64,000 bases of DNA from Silene conica (GCA_029255685.2 CM055316.2:84628861-84692860); one strand, 5' to 3'; shown: positions 44,684-56,637, numbered from the stretch's first letter. Notes: a model not told the origin generated them from the sequence alone. Made by a program: numbers and translations.

Positions 44684-47422
44684 TTGGCACAGATCGAAGA
44701 TATTGATGATGCTGATATTGAATCCATTTTCTCCCTTGATGATGAGCCAACAGGTGAAACCATTTTGGCAATGGGAATGGAGTTTGGAGAAGGTTCGTCT
44801 GAAGAATCACACTCTGATAACGACGAAGGTATTACTGACCAATTTGTCAGGTTTGATCTTTGTCCCATAGAAGTCTGTGAAACAGAACCACAAAATGAGA
44901 CCATTCCAACCTACCCTCTTCAGCCCTCTCCAAATGCAAAAATTTACATTTTCCCAAATAAATATGACAAACCCATACCTGTCATTGCATATTTTGATAC
45001 TGGTGCTGCATCCTCCATAATCAAACCAAGCATTCTTCCACCATCACATTGGGAACCATGTTCTGTAGCATTTAAGGCAGCAAATGGTCAAGTTTTCTAT
45101 ATATCTCTCAAAAGTAAACTGATCTACATTCAACTGTTTCCGGGTTACACCCTGAAAACTAAAGTATATGGGTCTGATCTTCCTGGAAAAGACTTTATAC
45201 TTGGTTTTGATATTCTGCATAGTCTTAAAAGGGTATCATGGCATCCTAAGGGGATAAAACACAAAAATCACTTATTACCATGGACATCAACCCCTCATCT
45301 GTACTCTTATGAAGTTCTTCATCCCATAAGAGATGAGATAGCGAAAACCTCTTGTGCTGATTCCCACTCTGAATTTCTCACAAAATGCTCTTCACCATTA
45401 TGGCAAAATCCTGAATTCTTTATCACTTTGCCATTCAAAAAGAATGAAGATATTAACCCGACAAAAGCAAGCCATATAGGGATGAACCCAGACCATTACA
45501 CTCTTGCTCTTCAAGAAATTGACCAACTACAAAAAGAAAACCTCATTGAACCAACAACCTCACCATGGGCTTGTGAGGCGTTTTATGTCAATAAAAGAGC
45601 AGAACAGGTACGTGGAAAGTTGAGGTTAGTCATCAACTATCAACCTCTTAATCATTTCCTCACAGATGACAAATTCCCACTACCAAAAAGAGAGGTTCTT
45701 TTTCAAAAATTGCCTCAAGCACAAATATTCTCAAAGTTTGACCTTAAAGCAGGATTTTGGCAATTAAGAATTGAACCAGAAGAAAGACCAAAAACCGGTT
45801 TCTGTATTCCTGACCGCCATTACCAATGGAAAGTTATGTCATTTGGACTAAAAACAGCCCCATCTTTATTCCAAAAAGCAATGATAAAGATCTTCAAACC
45901 AATTCTCCCAAATGCCCTGGTTTACATAGATGATATTCTCTTATTTTCTATGGATGTTGACTCCCATTCCGCCTTATTATCAAAATTCCACGATATTATT
46001 CGGCAATATGGGATAATGCTCTCAGAGAAAAAGATGGTCATTGGAGAAACAAAAATTGATTTTCTAGGAATGCACATCTCCAAAGGTCAATACCACCTTC
46101 AACCCCACATTGCGACCCAGCTTGAAGAATTCCCAGACGAAAAACTCTCATACAAGCAAATCCAGCAATTTCTTGGGATTGTCAATTACATGGCAGATTT
46201 TATTCATGATCTCGCAAAGCATAGGTCAATCCTATCGGCCCAATTGAAGAAAGATGTTGTCCCATGGAGCCAGAAATGCACAGATACAGTAAGAGAGTTA
46301 AATCGTATCACAAAAACTCTTCCAGCATTAACAATCCCATCAAAAGGAAGAAGAGTTTTACAAACTGATGCAAGTGACTGTTATTGGGGTGTTGTCCTAC
46401 TTGAGGAAGATGAGAAAGGCAACAGGCAGATATGTGGTTATAAGAGTGGAGCTTTCAAAGAAGGGGAGAAACATTACCACTCCACTTACAAGGAGATTCT
46501 CGCAGTAAAGAGAGGCATTGAGAAATTTGAGTTTCACCTTATCGGCCAGCATTTTCTCATAGAAATGGACATGTCATCATTTCCAAAGATGCTGCAATTC
46601 AAACAAAAGACTCTCCCCCAAGCACAGCTGCTACGATGGGCTAGTTGGTTTTCTCAGTGGAAGTTTGAGGTCAAACACATTAAAGGGAAAGATAACTTTC
46701 TTCCAGACTTCCTATCAAGAACTCAACGTCAAATTTCACCAATCATTCCTGTGATTTATATGCTCACCCTTGCACAACCAGAGGAAGAACAAATGAGGTC
46801 TTTGGTAAGTCATATGCCCTCGGATCTGCAAGATAAACTTCTCCAAAGAGTTCTGAGAACCAAGGCCATTGAAACATTCCATAAACTCCTTATTTTGTAT
46901 GTTCATAAATATGGGATAAGCCAAGGCCCTCTCCTTGGTTTACCTTACCATTCCCCATATCCATTACCTACTACTATCCACCTAGATCCGAGACATTACA
47001 AAAAATTTCCTCCTGTAGCCTACCTCGTGCTCCGGTATCTTGCTGAACTTTATTCAATTGAAGTCCTCATGGAGAAAGGCCCTCTATTACAGTACTTGGC
47101 AAAATGTCTCCTAACCAGAAGAAAGTCACATTACAAATTACTATATAAATGGCTTACACTGTTTCAAGATCCCACGTGGTGGCAGGAAAATATCCGAAGA
47201 AAAGAAGGCCATACGATGCTTATCACTTTCAAGACTACTACCTTCCAAATTCAAAAAGATGATGGCATTGAAATCAACCGCTGGAATGACGCACAAATTG
47301 TGGCAGGATATGGACAGCCGTATATAATTAAAGATCGCATTCCAGGTTTGAAGATATACATCAAAGAGAATATATCCAACAGTGAAGAAAGTGACTCCGA
47401 CAACAACACCACCTCCATGTGA
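44684..47422 (+). CDS. Viral protease-reverse transcriptase-RNase H frame (endogenous copy)
   Basis: An uninterrupted 912-codon frame. The aspartic protease active site DTGA is at residues 105-108. Reverse transcriptase has the block FDLKAGFWQLRI and the catalytic YIDD at 414-417. RNase H begins at about 560 (first Asp at 562, in QTDASD) with the downstream Glu/Asp residues present. After RNase H, from about residue 690, there is a ~220 aa extension of unknown role. No integrase follows, which separates it from Ty3 elements. In a live virus this would be part of the replication polyprotein; here the capsid part upstream is broken and the copy is a genomic relic. An open frame of this length suggests modest age. 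Confidence 0.9.
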   Translation: MAQIEDIDDADIESIFSLDDEPTGETILAMGMEFGEGSSEESHSDNDEGITDQFVRFDLCPIEVCETEPQNETIPTYPLQPSPNAKIYIFPNKYDKPIPVIAYFDTGAASSIIKPSILPPSHWEPCSVAFKAANGQVFYISLKSKLIYIQLFPGYTLKTKVYGSDLPGKDFILGFDILHSLKRVSWHPKGIKHKNHLLPWTSTPHLYSYEVLHPIRDEIAKTSCADSHSEFLTKCSSPLWQNPEFFITLPFKKNEDINPTKASHIGMNPDHYTLALQEIDQLQKENLIEPTTSPWACEAFYVNKRAEQVRGKLRLVINYQPLNHFLTDDKFPLPKREVLFQKLPQAQIFSKFDLKAGFWQLRIEPEERPKTGFCIPDRHYQWKVMSFGLKTAPSLFQKAMIKIFKPILPNALVYIDDILLFSMDVDSHSALLSKFHDIIRQYGIMLSEKKMVIGETKIDFLGMHISKGQYHLQPHIATQLEEFPDEKLSYKQIQQFLGIVNYMADFIHDLAKHRSILSAQLKKDVVPWSQKCTDTVRELNRITKTLPALTIPSKGRRVLQTDASDCYWGVVLLEEDEKGNRQICGYKSGAFKEGEKHYHSTYKEILAVKRGIEKFEFHLIGQHFLIEMDMSSFPKMLQFKQKTLPQAQLLRWASWFSQWKFEVKHIKGKDNFLPDFLSRTQRQISPIIPVIYMLTLAQPEEEQMRSLVSHMPSDLQDKLLQRVLRTKAIETFHKLLILYVHKYGISQGPLLGLPYHSPYPLPTTIHLDPRHYKKFPPVAYLVLRYLAELYSIEVLMEKGPLLQYLAKCLLTRRKSHYKLLYKWLTLFQDPTWWQENIRRKEGHTMLITFKTTTFQIQKDDGIEINRWNDAQIVAGYGQPYIIKDRIPGLKIYIKENISNSEESDSDNNTTSM

Positions 47423-47477
47423 TCACCGCTCTCTTTTGGAGACTGGGGGAATAAAGGACACTACACCTATGTAAAGA

Positions 47478-47508
47478 TAATAATAATAAAGTAGAAAACT
47501 TATGGATA
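47478..47508 (+). repeat. Right copy of the viral terminal direct repeat
   Basis: Same word as at 34549-34579, about 55 bp after the end of the polymerase frame. It marks the probable right edge of the viral insertion. Confidence 0.8.
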
Positions 47509-48189
47509 ATAATAAAAGAAATTATACAATTGGATTGCCACTCCCTCCTTTTTTTCTTGAACAATCCCTATTTCTACTTTTGGCAACTTGACCCAATGGG
47601 CCACTACCACTACTTCACCATCTTTGTACCACACCCTCACGGCCTCACCAATACTCCCACACCTCCACCATACCTTCGCCCTGACCCTGAAGGGCGTGAA
47701 GGCCTAAATCTAACCAATAACATATCACCATGAGTCCCTTGTCAGTAGATCTGACTTTGTCAGAGGTGGAGATCTTGAGGATGAGGGGAGGGCACCGAGG
47801 GGGAGTAGCATGGGGCAGTGGGAGATGTGAGGAAGAAGATACAGTAAAGGAAAGTGAAGTAGAGGACGTGAGACGTCAAAGGGTGGTAGTGTGGCAACAG
47901 TGGAGGAAATCAGGGTAGAGGGGACAATGGATGGGTTAGGTCGGATCTAGGGTGGGTGTGGTGGAGGCTGAATGGTGGGAGGCGTAGTACTAGTAACTGA
48001 TCGTGGAGGAAGAGTACATAGGGCAGAGGGTAGAGGGTAGAGGGGAGGCTGGAGAGTAGAGAGTCGCTTGGTAATTGACCAATTTCTTCAATGAGGCTTA
48101 TATTCATGAAAAAAAGGAGGAATATCACTTTATGTGTTTCGATGTGATATGCAAATAAGCAAGCATAGTTAACGTAGAACATTAAATGT
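47509..48189. other. Intergenic DNA
   Basis: Between the viral insertion and the DnaJ gene. Part (47580-48060) is GC-richer and purine-rich but no gene is recognised. It may be ancient repeat. Confidence 0.5.
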
Positions 48190-48558
48190 GTCACTTACAA
48201 AGAGAAGCCCGAATTATACATGAATATACAAGACGTTGAAGACACACAAACGGAAAAAGAAAGCACATGATAGTTCCATAATCGTCAGTTCCTCGACCAT
48301 CGTCACTATTATCACTCCAAAATCGTCTCTCTTTTAAGCTTTCTTCAAAAATGGGAAGCAAGTCGAGATGGAGCAAATGCTCACATAAATCAGAGAGAAG
48401 ATGCCAGTTTAGATGATCCGACGAAATCCGTCTCACTTGCATCAGTTAATATGTCCCACCTTACAGTTGCACAGACACAAGCGTACGAATCCTTTAACTT
48501 GATTCCCATCCTTCTTCACTGTTGTTGCAAACGGTGTCTTTTCTTGACTAAAGGCTAT
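48190..48558 (-). other. Probable 3'UTR of the DnaJ gene
   Basis: Follows the DnaJ stop on the minus strand and remains moderately GC. AT-rich words near 48200-48240 (TATTCATGTATAAT on the minus strand) could be the polyadenylation region. An open frame at 48191-48442 has no family motif. Confidence 0.5.
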
Positions 48559-51500
48559 TCAAGTCAATCCCGACGAGGATCGGCGCCATTGCTTCTTCTG
48601 ATGCAATTTGAAAGGACTCCAGGTCTTGCGGCGCTTTGAGGTCTCACAGAAGAGACCAGACGCAAGAGCCTGTTGAAGCCACTGCTCAAATTCCTCCTCC
48701 TCCTCCTCCTCCATCATTTCTGCATCCAAACCCCATGGGAATCTGCTCGAATTCGAACGTCTAGTCTTCTCTAGGCCAACCATGTTTACATGGAAACTCG
48801 GTCGATGGGTATTGGGTCGACACGCCATTCCCTGTAACAAGATGGTTAAAACTTGATCAGCGAATAAAATCACCACAATCAATGCTGAACTATATAACAA
48901 ATTATATTCTCGCAAGCAAACGGACTTAGAGAACTCGCGAATGATATTTACCTGACAGATGGCCCACTCCGACACATCAAAGATCTTGCTTTCAGCACAC
49001 ACGAAGGCACGTGGAATCTCCATCTGACACCATAAACGCCATGAGCCACATAACAAATACCAATCATATTAACAATATCTATGTTTGCACAGCTTCTTCC
49101 CGATAATACCCTAGTCAAAACCTTACAAAGTTAAGACAGGATCCTCTGGAGCAGTGATTTGAGGAGAAAAAGAGGATGTAATAGATGATTGTCACGGTGT
49201 ATATGTAACTAAATTGGTAACTCGCAGAGCATCCAATACCAGGGCTTAAATGTTTTCCATTAAGTGTATGGGTGTATCAGCTCTTTTGGACCTCAAAATC
49301 TAATATCAGGCAATTGATAAGAGACAGCCGAAAACACGGGAATATCACCTAAAAACCATACCCTCTTTGAGGTTCAATGACAAAATAGACCAACTGTCGT
49401 TGTAAGTACTCATTTTTAATTCGCCACTAGATGCCTACTTTATAGACGCCTATGTTGCTCAGACTCGTTTAGAAGTATCCGACATGGGTGTGTGTCCAAG
49501 TGTCGGACTCCGACATTTTTATGAAAAACGTGCATATTTGGCTAAAAATGAGGTGCGGATGTGTGATGCCCTTGTTACTCGAGTGTCGGCTACGGGTACC
49601 TGGGGGAATCAGAGGAGTAACATTAGGCCCACAGAAATGAGATCAAGTCACCTGTTATGTCACGTAGACTCTCAAGTCTCAACTCTAGAGCCACAAGTCC
49701 ATAACCATGTCTGACAATATTCGAGGATACAGGCTCACATTACAAAGGTAAAGAAAGAGACGATGACTGAAGGCACTTGGTACAATCTTATAAAGATTTT
49801 AAGCCTCTTTTATAAAACATCTTTCTATATCACTTTACAAAACCTAAACATATACTAAAAGAAAATGTTTTGTTGAAGGTGTGTCCTCGTACTGCTACCC
49901 TTAGTTATGGACAAAGATTGTTCCCCAACGATAGACTTGTCATCGTGTCTCAAAAATTGGTTCCAGTCATGGGAGGTGGCAAGTCTGACATTTGGATAAG
50001 TACAGTATCTGAGAAACAGGACTCACCTGGCCTAGCACTATGACAGTATCAGCAAGATGTTACAGCAGTCTACAAGTTACATAGAGCTCAAGCATATGGG
50101 TCCACTATAATTGTCAAGGGACCAGAAATCTATGGTGAATCTTACTGCTAGCACGCTCAGTAAGACTCGCGTATACACTCAGCTGCAATAGTTGAACCTC
50201 ACTGAGGATTTAAAGAAATGGATTTATACGAATGCATTTTTATCCTTAAGAGCGCCGTCTCCGTCCAAGTATCGTAGAAGGTGTAATAGATCATTTAAGG
50301 AGCAAAGAATTTAGATATCTAATTTGGTGAAAAGAAACCAAGTAATGGGATCATGTTCACAGTGAAGCAGAATAAGGACATACCTTTTGTGGTCCTTTAA
50401 AGACCAATGAGCCCTTGTATTCAACCCATCCATCTCCATCCTTGGCTTGATGATACTGACAACAATCCTGATTAAGAAATCCAACAAAAAACAGAGGTGA
50501 GATGGAAACGTTTAGATACATGCCCATTAACCAATCCATGTCAGAGAGATGAAAACAAAAGCATTGAGAAAAACTCAAATGCACACCTGACACCAACGTG
50601 CCTTGGCCTTAGACCGATTAGTACAGACCCACGTGTGTGAATCACCACACTTTGTGCATTGTATTTGTCTCGACTCCTCAGTAAAATATTCTTGTGTTTC
50701 CTGCATAGGCAACAAAATCATTAAAAAGAAGTATCCACACTGCTTATCATAGAGTCAATACGCTACACCATATGCCACATGTTGTACACCTCACCAAGAG
50801 GTAACGGCTGCCCAATGACAGTGGCTCATCCCAGGATAACTTAAATAATAAATATAGATAGTATAATGGAAATTCATAAATGGTTCTATTCGACATAGGT
50901 ATTAATTATTAAGAGTGGTGACATACTATTACAAATAAAACTAAGACCCTGTCATTCTGTTATTAAACTTATTATGGGCTTAATTTCAGCTCAGCTGGGA
51001 TAAGAGGGACTAAGAAGTTTGCCGAACTTTTTTAGACTGTTCAGTGGCGCTCTGAAATCAAAGAAGTCGGACTTTCAAATATCAGTTTGCGGGTGATAAA
51101 GTATCTAATTTTGTTACTGGAGCTTTGAAACGATAAAGGTAATTTTTACACAGTTATATAGAACACCATCCAACAATAGAGGAGAGCTCCAAAGTACATA
51201 AGGTTCTACACCTTCTAACATAATTGATCAACACAGTATTTCTCATAATATCCAGCAGGAATTCTAACCAATCCAAAAGGAATAAAATGAGCAAAGTAAC
51301 AGACTACCTGATTTGATGCGCTAGGAGACTTTTGAGAGAGATTTTTTTGTCCCTCCTTATGCAGTTGCTCGTCATAATCTCTTTTCTTAGTTGAATCAGA
51401 AAGAACCTGCAGATGCAGATTTAACAAATCTGAGTTGCATATATAGAAGTAACACTGTATATCTCTTTCCAATATCATCCAGTGTTCATATCTTAAGCAT

Positions 51501-54500
51501 TTGACTGAAACCTGCTTGAGTAAAACAAAATGATCACGGCATGCTTATAGTATTACTTACCTCATAAGCACATTGAAGCTTCTTAAACGAATCACTTGCT
51601 AAAGGACTTCCCATATTTTTATCTGGATGCACGAGCATGGCCTATGTAGTAGAGTAGAATAATATAAATAATGAAGAAGCTCATGATAACATTTTTCAAG
51701 TGAAGAGGCTCATTGAATTCAGTTTCTACCTTTTTCCTATATTCCTTCTTCAGCAGCACAGCATCAATTTTCTTCTGCCTTGGAAATCCCAATGCTTCAT
51801 AGTGGTCAGCACAGCTTAGTATCCTTTTCATTTCACTTAAAGAATTTTTGTCTTCCCGGAGCACCTGACTAGAAGGAAGCTCTTTCTGACATTTAAGGAC
51901 AGAGGTTGAATTAGAAGTGGTTTTACTGGCTGTTTTACTGGTGGTTTTGCCAGCTGAGTTAGATGAGGACTGCTTTTCAGACTCATCAGATAAAATAGAA
52001 AAATCACACTCGCCAGAGAAGTTATTTTCTGTAAATGCTTCTGAAGCTTTGTGCTCTTCAAAACGTGCACTCTCATTTAGCTTGTCACACCACTGCAACA
52101 AATAATTGAATGCATCGTTGGACAGAAAGGCAAGGTTAACAGCAAGGAAAGGTCCAAGCCATCCTATTCGCACTTTGACACAGTATATAGAGCATAGAGC
52201 TGCCAACAATACCACCAATCGTGCATGATTCAGAGAAAATAAATAACCTGCATTTAGACGGTAAAAGGGGCTTAGGGATACTATTATGACTTACTATTTT
52301 ACTAGATCGAATAAAATCTTTTGAATGTACTCAACAAGAGTAACAAGGACATACAAGGAAACACTAGACAACCATAAAGACATAAATTACCTTCCATTAA
52401 TGCTCTCAAAAAGGAGATCAGCTACACTAAAAGGAAACCATTGTGCCTGCTTTTCATTATTAGTTTTTAGTATCTCTAATCTCTAATAGATTACCCATAA
52501 TAGATTCACTTGTGATGAGCTGTGACCAGCTGTAGATAATTTGCTCATAGCCATATGTGCTATAAATTCATTGCCTTGATCTACAAAGATATTGGAGCTT
52601 TTCAATTCGCGTTTTGTTGCAGGATGTATTTTCTATATTGTGTAAGCAAATTTGTGATAACCTAGGCGTATATTGTTAACTGAAAAGAGCTAATCCACTG
52701 ATCAACAACAAACTTAAAGCACCTCAAACTCTCAAAAGGTTCCCACCAATGGCGGGTAAGGGAGGTGAATGAACGTAGCCTTGCCCTATGTAAACAGCAT
52801 GGAGAGGTTGTTTCAAAATGACTCGTAGGAAAATTGCATGGAATTGCACCGAATAAAACCCAACTCCCCTCTTGAGTTTTAAGATCAAGCCAGCAGCGGG
52901 CAAACTGACATATTGTTATGACTTTGTGACACTCACTCCTATACCAGACCTAAGAAAATCCCTGCAAAAACAGTACACTTGCTATACCAAGGAGAAAAGG
53001 ACTTGTTGATCCTCCACTAAATCAAATGATGCCACCAGCAAAAAATAAACAAAGATTAAAAAAGTACTCCCTCCATTCCACTTCTATTGTCCTCTTTTTT
53101 CAAAATATATTCCAAATCAATTGTCCTCTTTCCAAATTTGGTGTATTAAAATAGGTGGACTAACACAATTACCCCTAATCTTTCAACTCACTCCCTCTAT
53201 CAAAAGTTCATTGTCCTCCCTCTTCCTAATTAAAGGGGTACTGGGGTAGAGTAGTAATTTTACCTCTATTCCTTAAATCTTCCCAAAATAGAAAGTAGGA
53301 CAACAAAAGTAGAATGGAGGAACTAAAGAACAAACTAAGGTTATCATTAGTTTGTACTCCCTATAGTTCTCTTATAACAGTCCCATTCCTATTTTGGACA
53401 TGTTTAGCGGTGGTAAAATGTCAATATTATCTCTAAAATCAAAGAAAACACTACTTTACTAGTAAGACGTACAGCCCAATCACTTTCCTTAATATTTCTT
53501 CCTTAAAAAAAGTGCATTTCGAGAAAATTAGAGATCGAAGAAAAAGGATCACAAAAAAACTCACAAAACGAATTGCAAAACACAAAGGATCGCTCCCATT
53601 GATAAAATGATCATTAATGCAAATGGTTACCAACAAAAAAACCTTATACGAGACAATCTCATACGCCTACTATGCAATTTAAAAAAGGAAAAAAGAAAAA
53701 AGAATCGTTTGTTGACATCTTACTTCATCCCAACATAATCCACCACCAAAGAATAGTTAGTCTTTAACATAATTGAAGTGGGACAAACGCTAGCAACAAC
53801 ATTACCATAGTGCCACAAGGCCCCCACAAAGACTGGAAAATAAGCTTACCTCCTACAACAAACAATGTCCCCGTAACCCAGAAGTTTGCATACATCCATA
53901 AGATCAAAATGGCAAAAAATCCCACAATAAAGAGTCCAGGTGTGTATCCCAAGCACTGAACAGCAACTCCAGCAGCAGCCTGAAATAATTCAACCATGTA
54001 TATCATCATATTAGGCTCTATAGTATATAATCACAGAAATCCACCTCTAACCACAGTCACAGTGTCACAAACAAAATGCTAAGATTAATGGAAAAACAAT
54101 ATGAGAAAAAAAGAGCAGGGATGTATAGAGAAATGCTGCCCACATACACAGGAGTAAAGTCCTCTTATATGCCCCATATCACCTAATAGCTCTCTGATGA
54201 TTACAAATACAGAAATACTCCATCATATAGGAGATTCAAGCATAGAATCAACAAAGAGTAGGACGAAAACCACACCCTCATTGTGATTTTTGTCACGTAC
54301 CAGGCAATATGTGACCACATTAGTAAACTATAGGAAGCGAAACACCACTGATACAGATGGCATAACCATGTAGTTTTGACCACAAAGGTGGATTTTGGCA
54401 CATAAAAATAAAAACGATTGACTACATAACAGTGATGGGAGCGCAAAACAGGCAGTTAACCTTGATAAAATCACTGGTTAGTATCCATGAACAAAATCGT

Positions 54501-55065
54501 CTTAGGAAATGTGCAGCAGTCCTAAATTCGTACATTAGTAAATGGTAATCCAGCAACTGTTATATAGTGCGAGTAATACTAATCATCCAGTACATTACCG
54601 AAGAAGAATGAAGCAGTTTATTCATTCACAACATATCCAGTATTTCAATGTATAAATCACTACGCAACTCCTAATAAGTGTATATATGAATATGACATTA
54701 GTTAGAAAAAAGGTGGAAAGTGAGAGTGTGAATGGGGGAAATAAGGGACTTACGATACTAATCAAGACATAAAGGAGGCAGGAAACGGAGGTCAAGCTAA
54801 GGAAACAACTCCACATAATAACGAGCAATGCAGCCGATTGTAAAGCAAGCAGGGATCGAAAGCCGGTATAGATAGAATACTTCCAATAAAGCATAAGCAT
54901 CAACAACTTCCTCCAGAAATGATTGCAGGCATGACAAAAGACAGGCCAATGTAGGTCAATTGCTACAGAAACCCTATATCTAAGACAGCTCAAAGTTGTT
55001 GTAACAAGTGAACAAGCTTCTTTAGGTGATTGCACCCATTTCCAAACCAACCAAATATCCTCCAT
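48559..55065 (-). CDS. DnaJ (Hsp40) membrane protein, DNAJC14/Jiv type, nine exons
   Basis: Exons on the minus strand: 55065-54754, 53979-53850, 52247-51730, 51641-51561, 51406-51308, 50700-50587, 50467-50384, 49023-48952 and 48831-48559. All introns are GT..AG and phases agree, giving 560 aa with no internal stop. The N-terminal ~190 residues hold several hydrophobic membrane segments (about 83-104, 114-146, 155-185). A Ser/Thr-rich acidic linker follows, then a J domain (about 288-360) with HPD at 325-327. The C-terminal Jiv90-like part has a zinc-type pattern (C395xxC398 ... C417xxC420) and ends in an acidic helix (EEEEEEEFEQWLQQAL). It should be a J co-chaperone anchored in a membrane, probably ER, recruiting Hsp70. 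Plant proteins of this layout are known but poorly studied. Intron 2 carries a Stowaway MITE. Confidence 0.9.
53067..53323. mobile_element. Stowaway MITE in DnaJ intron 2
   Basis: The inverted ends CTCCCTCCATTCCACTT and AAGTAGAATGGAGG are flanked by TA. The interior repeats ATTGTCCTC three times. It is about 257 bp, non-coding, and removed with the intron. Confidence 0.8.
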
Positions 55066-55621
55066 ATCTAATCTAACTCTAATCTAATAATACCCTAAAA
55101 TCTAAGTACAACAGTAATACTTAGCCATCAAACAAGATCAACTAAATTGACCTCCATGAAATGTCAAAATTTGAACAGAATATAGGAACTGATTGGAATT
55201 ACGACTATGCCAACTACTGGAGATAATCAAATTAGTAACACCATACATAGCAGCTCAAATGCTGAATTAAATTAAAATAAATGGATAAGACACAGCAAAA
55301 ATATTAAAGTTTTTTGCGCCGACAACAACAGGAGGGAGAAAATGGCCTTTAATTGATTCTTGTTGTATACACTGAATCAAAGACCAGGGTTTTTTTGCTT
55401 TTTTTTTCTTCTTGTGGGTGTTGTTTTATTTATTTTTCACCATTTTTCTCAGGGACTGCTCGTGAATGTTTTCTTTTTTTTTTTCCTTTTGAAAAGAAGA
55501 AATAATCTGTGAATGAGAGATTGAGTGGCAACCATAAAAGAAGAACTGTAATGCACAATTGCACACCAATAGCAATTTGTATCCTACACTTTATTTTGAT
55601 TTAAACACGTATTAGTTTAAA
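55066..55621 (-). promoter_or_regulatory. Upstream region of the DnaJ gene
   Basis: Promoter and 5' leader side of the DnaJ gene (minus strand). T-rich tracts on the + strand (55389-55490) give A-rich leader sequence on the gene strand. No definite TATA box was chosen. Confidence 0.45.
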
Positions 55622-55815
55622 TAGTAAGTCTTGCTTGCGACGGGTCACCATTTGTGACGGATATTTTGTGAGGTAAAATGGATATAAAATGAGTTAGGGG
55701 AGAAAGGGGACCACAAGAATAGTGTTGAAGAGAGAAAAAGTGGGTATTTTGTGAGAGAAAACGGTATCCGTCACAAGCTTGCGCCGGATAGTGCCGTTGC
55801 AAATAAGAATTTGTG
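55622..55815 (-). mobile_element. Mutator-type MITE, copy 2
   Basis: A 194 bp inverted copy of the 14089 element, flanked by the 9 bp duplication TAGTTTAAA (55613-55621, 55816-55824). The interiors match closely (for example TCTCACAAAATA and ATATCCATTTTA on the minus strand), so the two copies are relatively young. Confidence 0.88.
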
Positions 55816-56193
55816 TAGTTTAAAATTACGCCTAACTCACACATAATGATTTTAACCTCGCTTATATATCAAAAACATATCATAAACATTTGTATAATTA
55901 TAACCATTAGTAACACTTTAAACTACCATTAATCCCCTTCTTTTCTCCACTTATGACAATAAATCAGCCACCGCCTAACCCTTTTTTCATCGCACCACAC
56001 CAATCTTGTCACTACCACTAACTTTTTGTTTCGCCCACATCGTACCACCACCTCGTCATTGACCATTCTTTAATTTCCATTATAATCACTACTACCCTAA
56101 ATAACCATTGATCTGCCTCAACAAAAAATGCATCAGAACTCAAGGTGCACATTGTTATTTTCTTTGTAGTTTACTTCTACAACATAATTCTAC
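55816..56193. other. Intergenic DNA
   Basis: No gene seen. The callose synthase exon that should follow on the minus strand is absent here. Confidence 0.5.
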
Positions 56194-56637
56194 CTTCTCT
56201 TTCCAGGCTTCTGTTACTGGTTCAATAGGAAATCTATTTACACTAGGCGATGCAAATAACCGAGAATGTTGCTCAACCGATGCTACACCGTCATGAGTTC
56301 TTGCACCATGAATTGACTCCAGCACACTAGTGTCCTCCCTTATATCTCTAGTCACGACCTCTAACATGTCTTGAAAACAAATGGCAACTTTTTCTCGATC
56401 TTTATCCCCGACTTTATTGTCCAACTGTATAGGCAAATTGATTAGTTAGCAGAACTCAAAAACAGCATGCAACACACCAGAAAATAAAACAAGGATTATC
56501 ATGAAACACGTACTAATCTCTCCATCAGCTTAACAAAATGTCCATACAGACTAGGAAGAGTGCTCATTTTATACTCTGTAACCAAATCTCCTGCTCTTAC
56601 ATGCTTTTCAACTTCAGCAAATATATTCTCTATAACA
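56194..56637 (-). pseudogene. Callose synthase (glucan synthase-like) gene fragment, two exons
   Basis: Exon A (56637-56514) encodes 41 residues including EYKMSTLPSLYGHFVKLMERL. Exon B (56424-56194) encodes 77 residues including ICFQDMLEVVTRDI and LFASPSVNRFPIEPVTEAW. These match adjacent internal exons of plant callose synthases, ~1,900 aa plasma-membrane enzymes that make beta-1,3-glucan. Splice sites (ACAG|, |GTACGT, ACAG|, |GTAGAA) and frames are intact. No other exon of this ~40-exon gene is found within 1 kb on either side, so it is a stranded fragment, perhaps captured by the neighbouring Mutator-like element. Confidence 0.8.

Larger units (their letters stand above)
34549..47508 (+). 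mobile_element. Endogenous caulimovirid (pararetrovirus) insertion
   Basis: The order is TATA box, tRNA-Met primer site, movement protein, coiled-coil/capsid region, CCHC zinc finger, aspartic protease, reverse transcriptase, RNase H. There is no integrase or flanking LTR pair, so it is a Caulimoviridae relic and not a Ty3 element. Without the nested CACTA (6,267 bp plus the 3 bp duplication) it is about 6.7 kb, near one viral genome. A ~31 bp direct repeat bounds it, suggesting slightly more than one circular genome unit was captured. Capsid-region stops and frame changes make it inactive as it stands. The gene order is compatible with petuvirus or florendovirus relatives; the genus cannot be settled by eye. 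Confidence 0.85.

Noticed and set aside
34549..47508. LTR retrotransposon interpretation
   Set aside because: A movement protein is present, no integrase follows RNase H, and the terminal repeat is only ~31 bp with the primer site 416 bp inside.
48191..48442. 83-codon minus-strand frame as a separate gene
   Set aside because: Lies directly after the DnaJ stop and fits its 3'UTR better; no family match.
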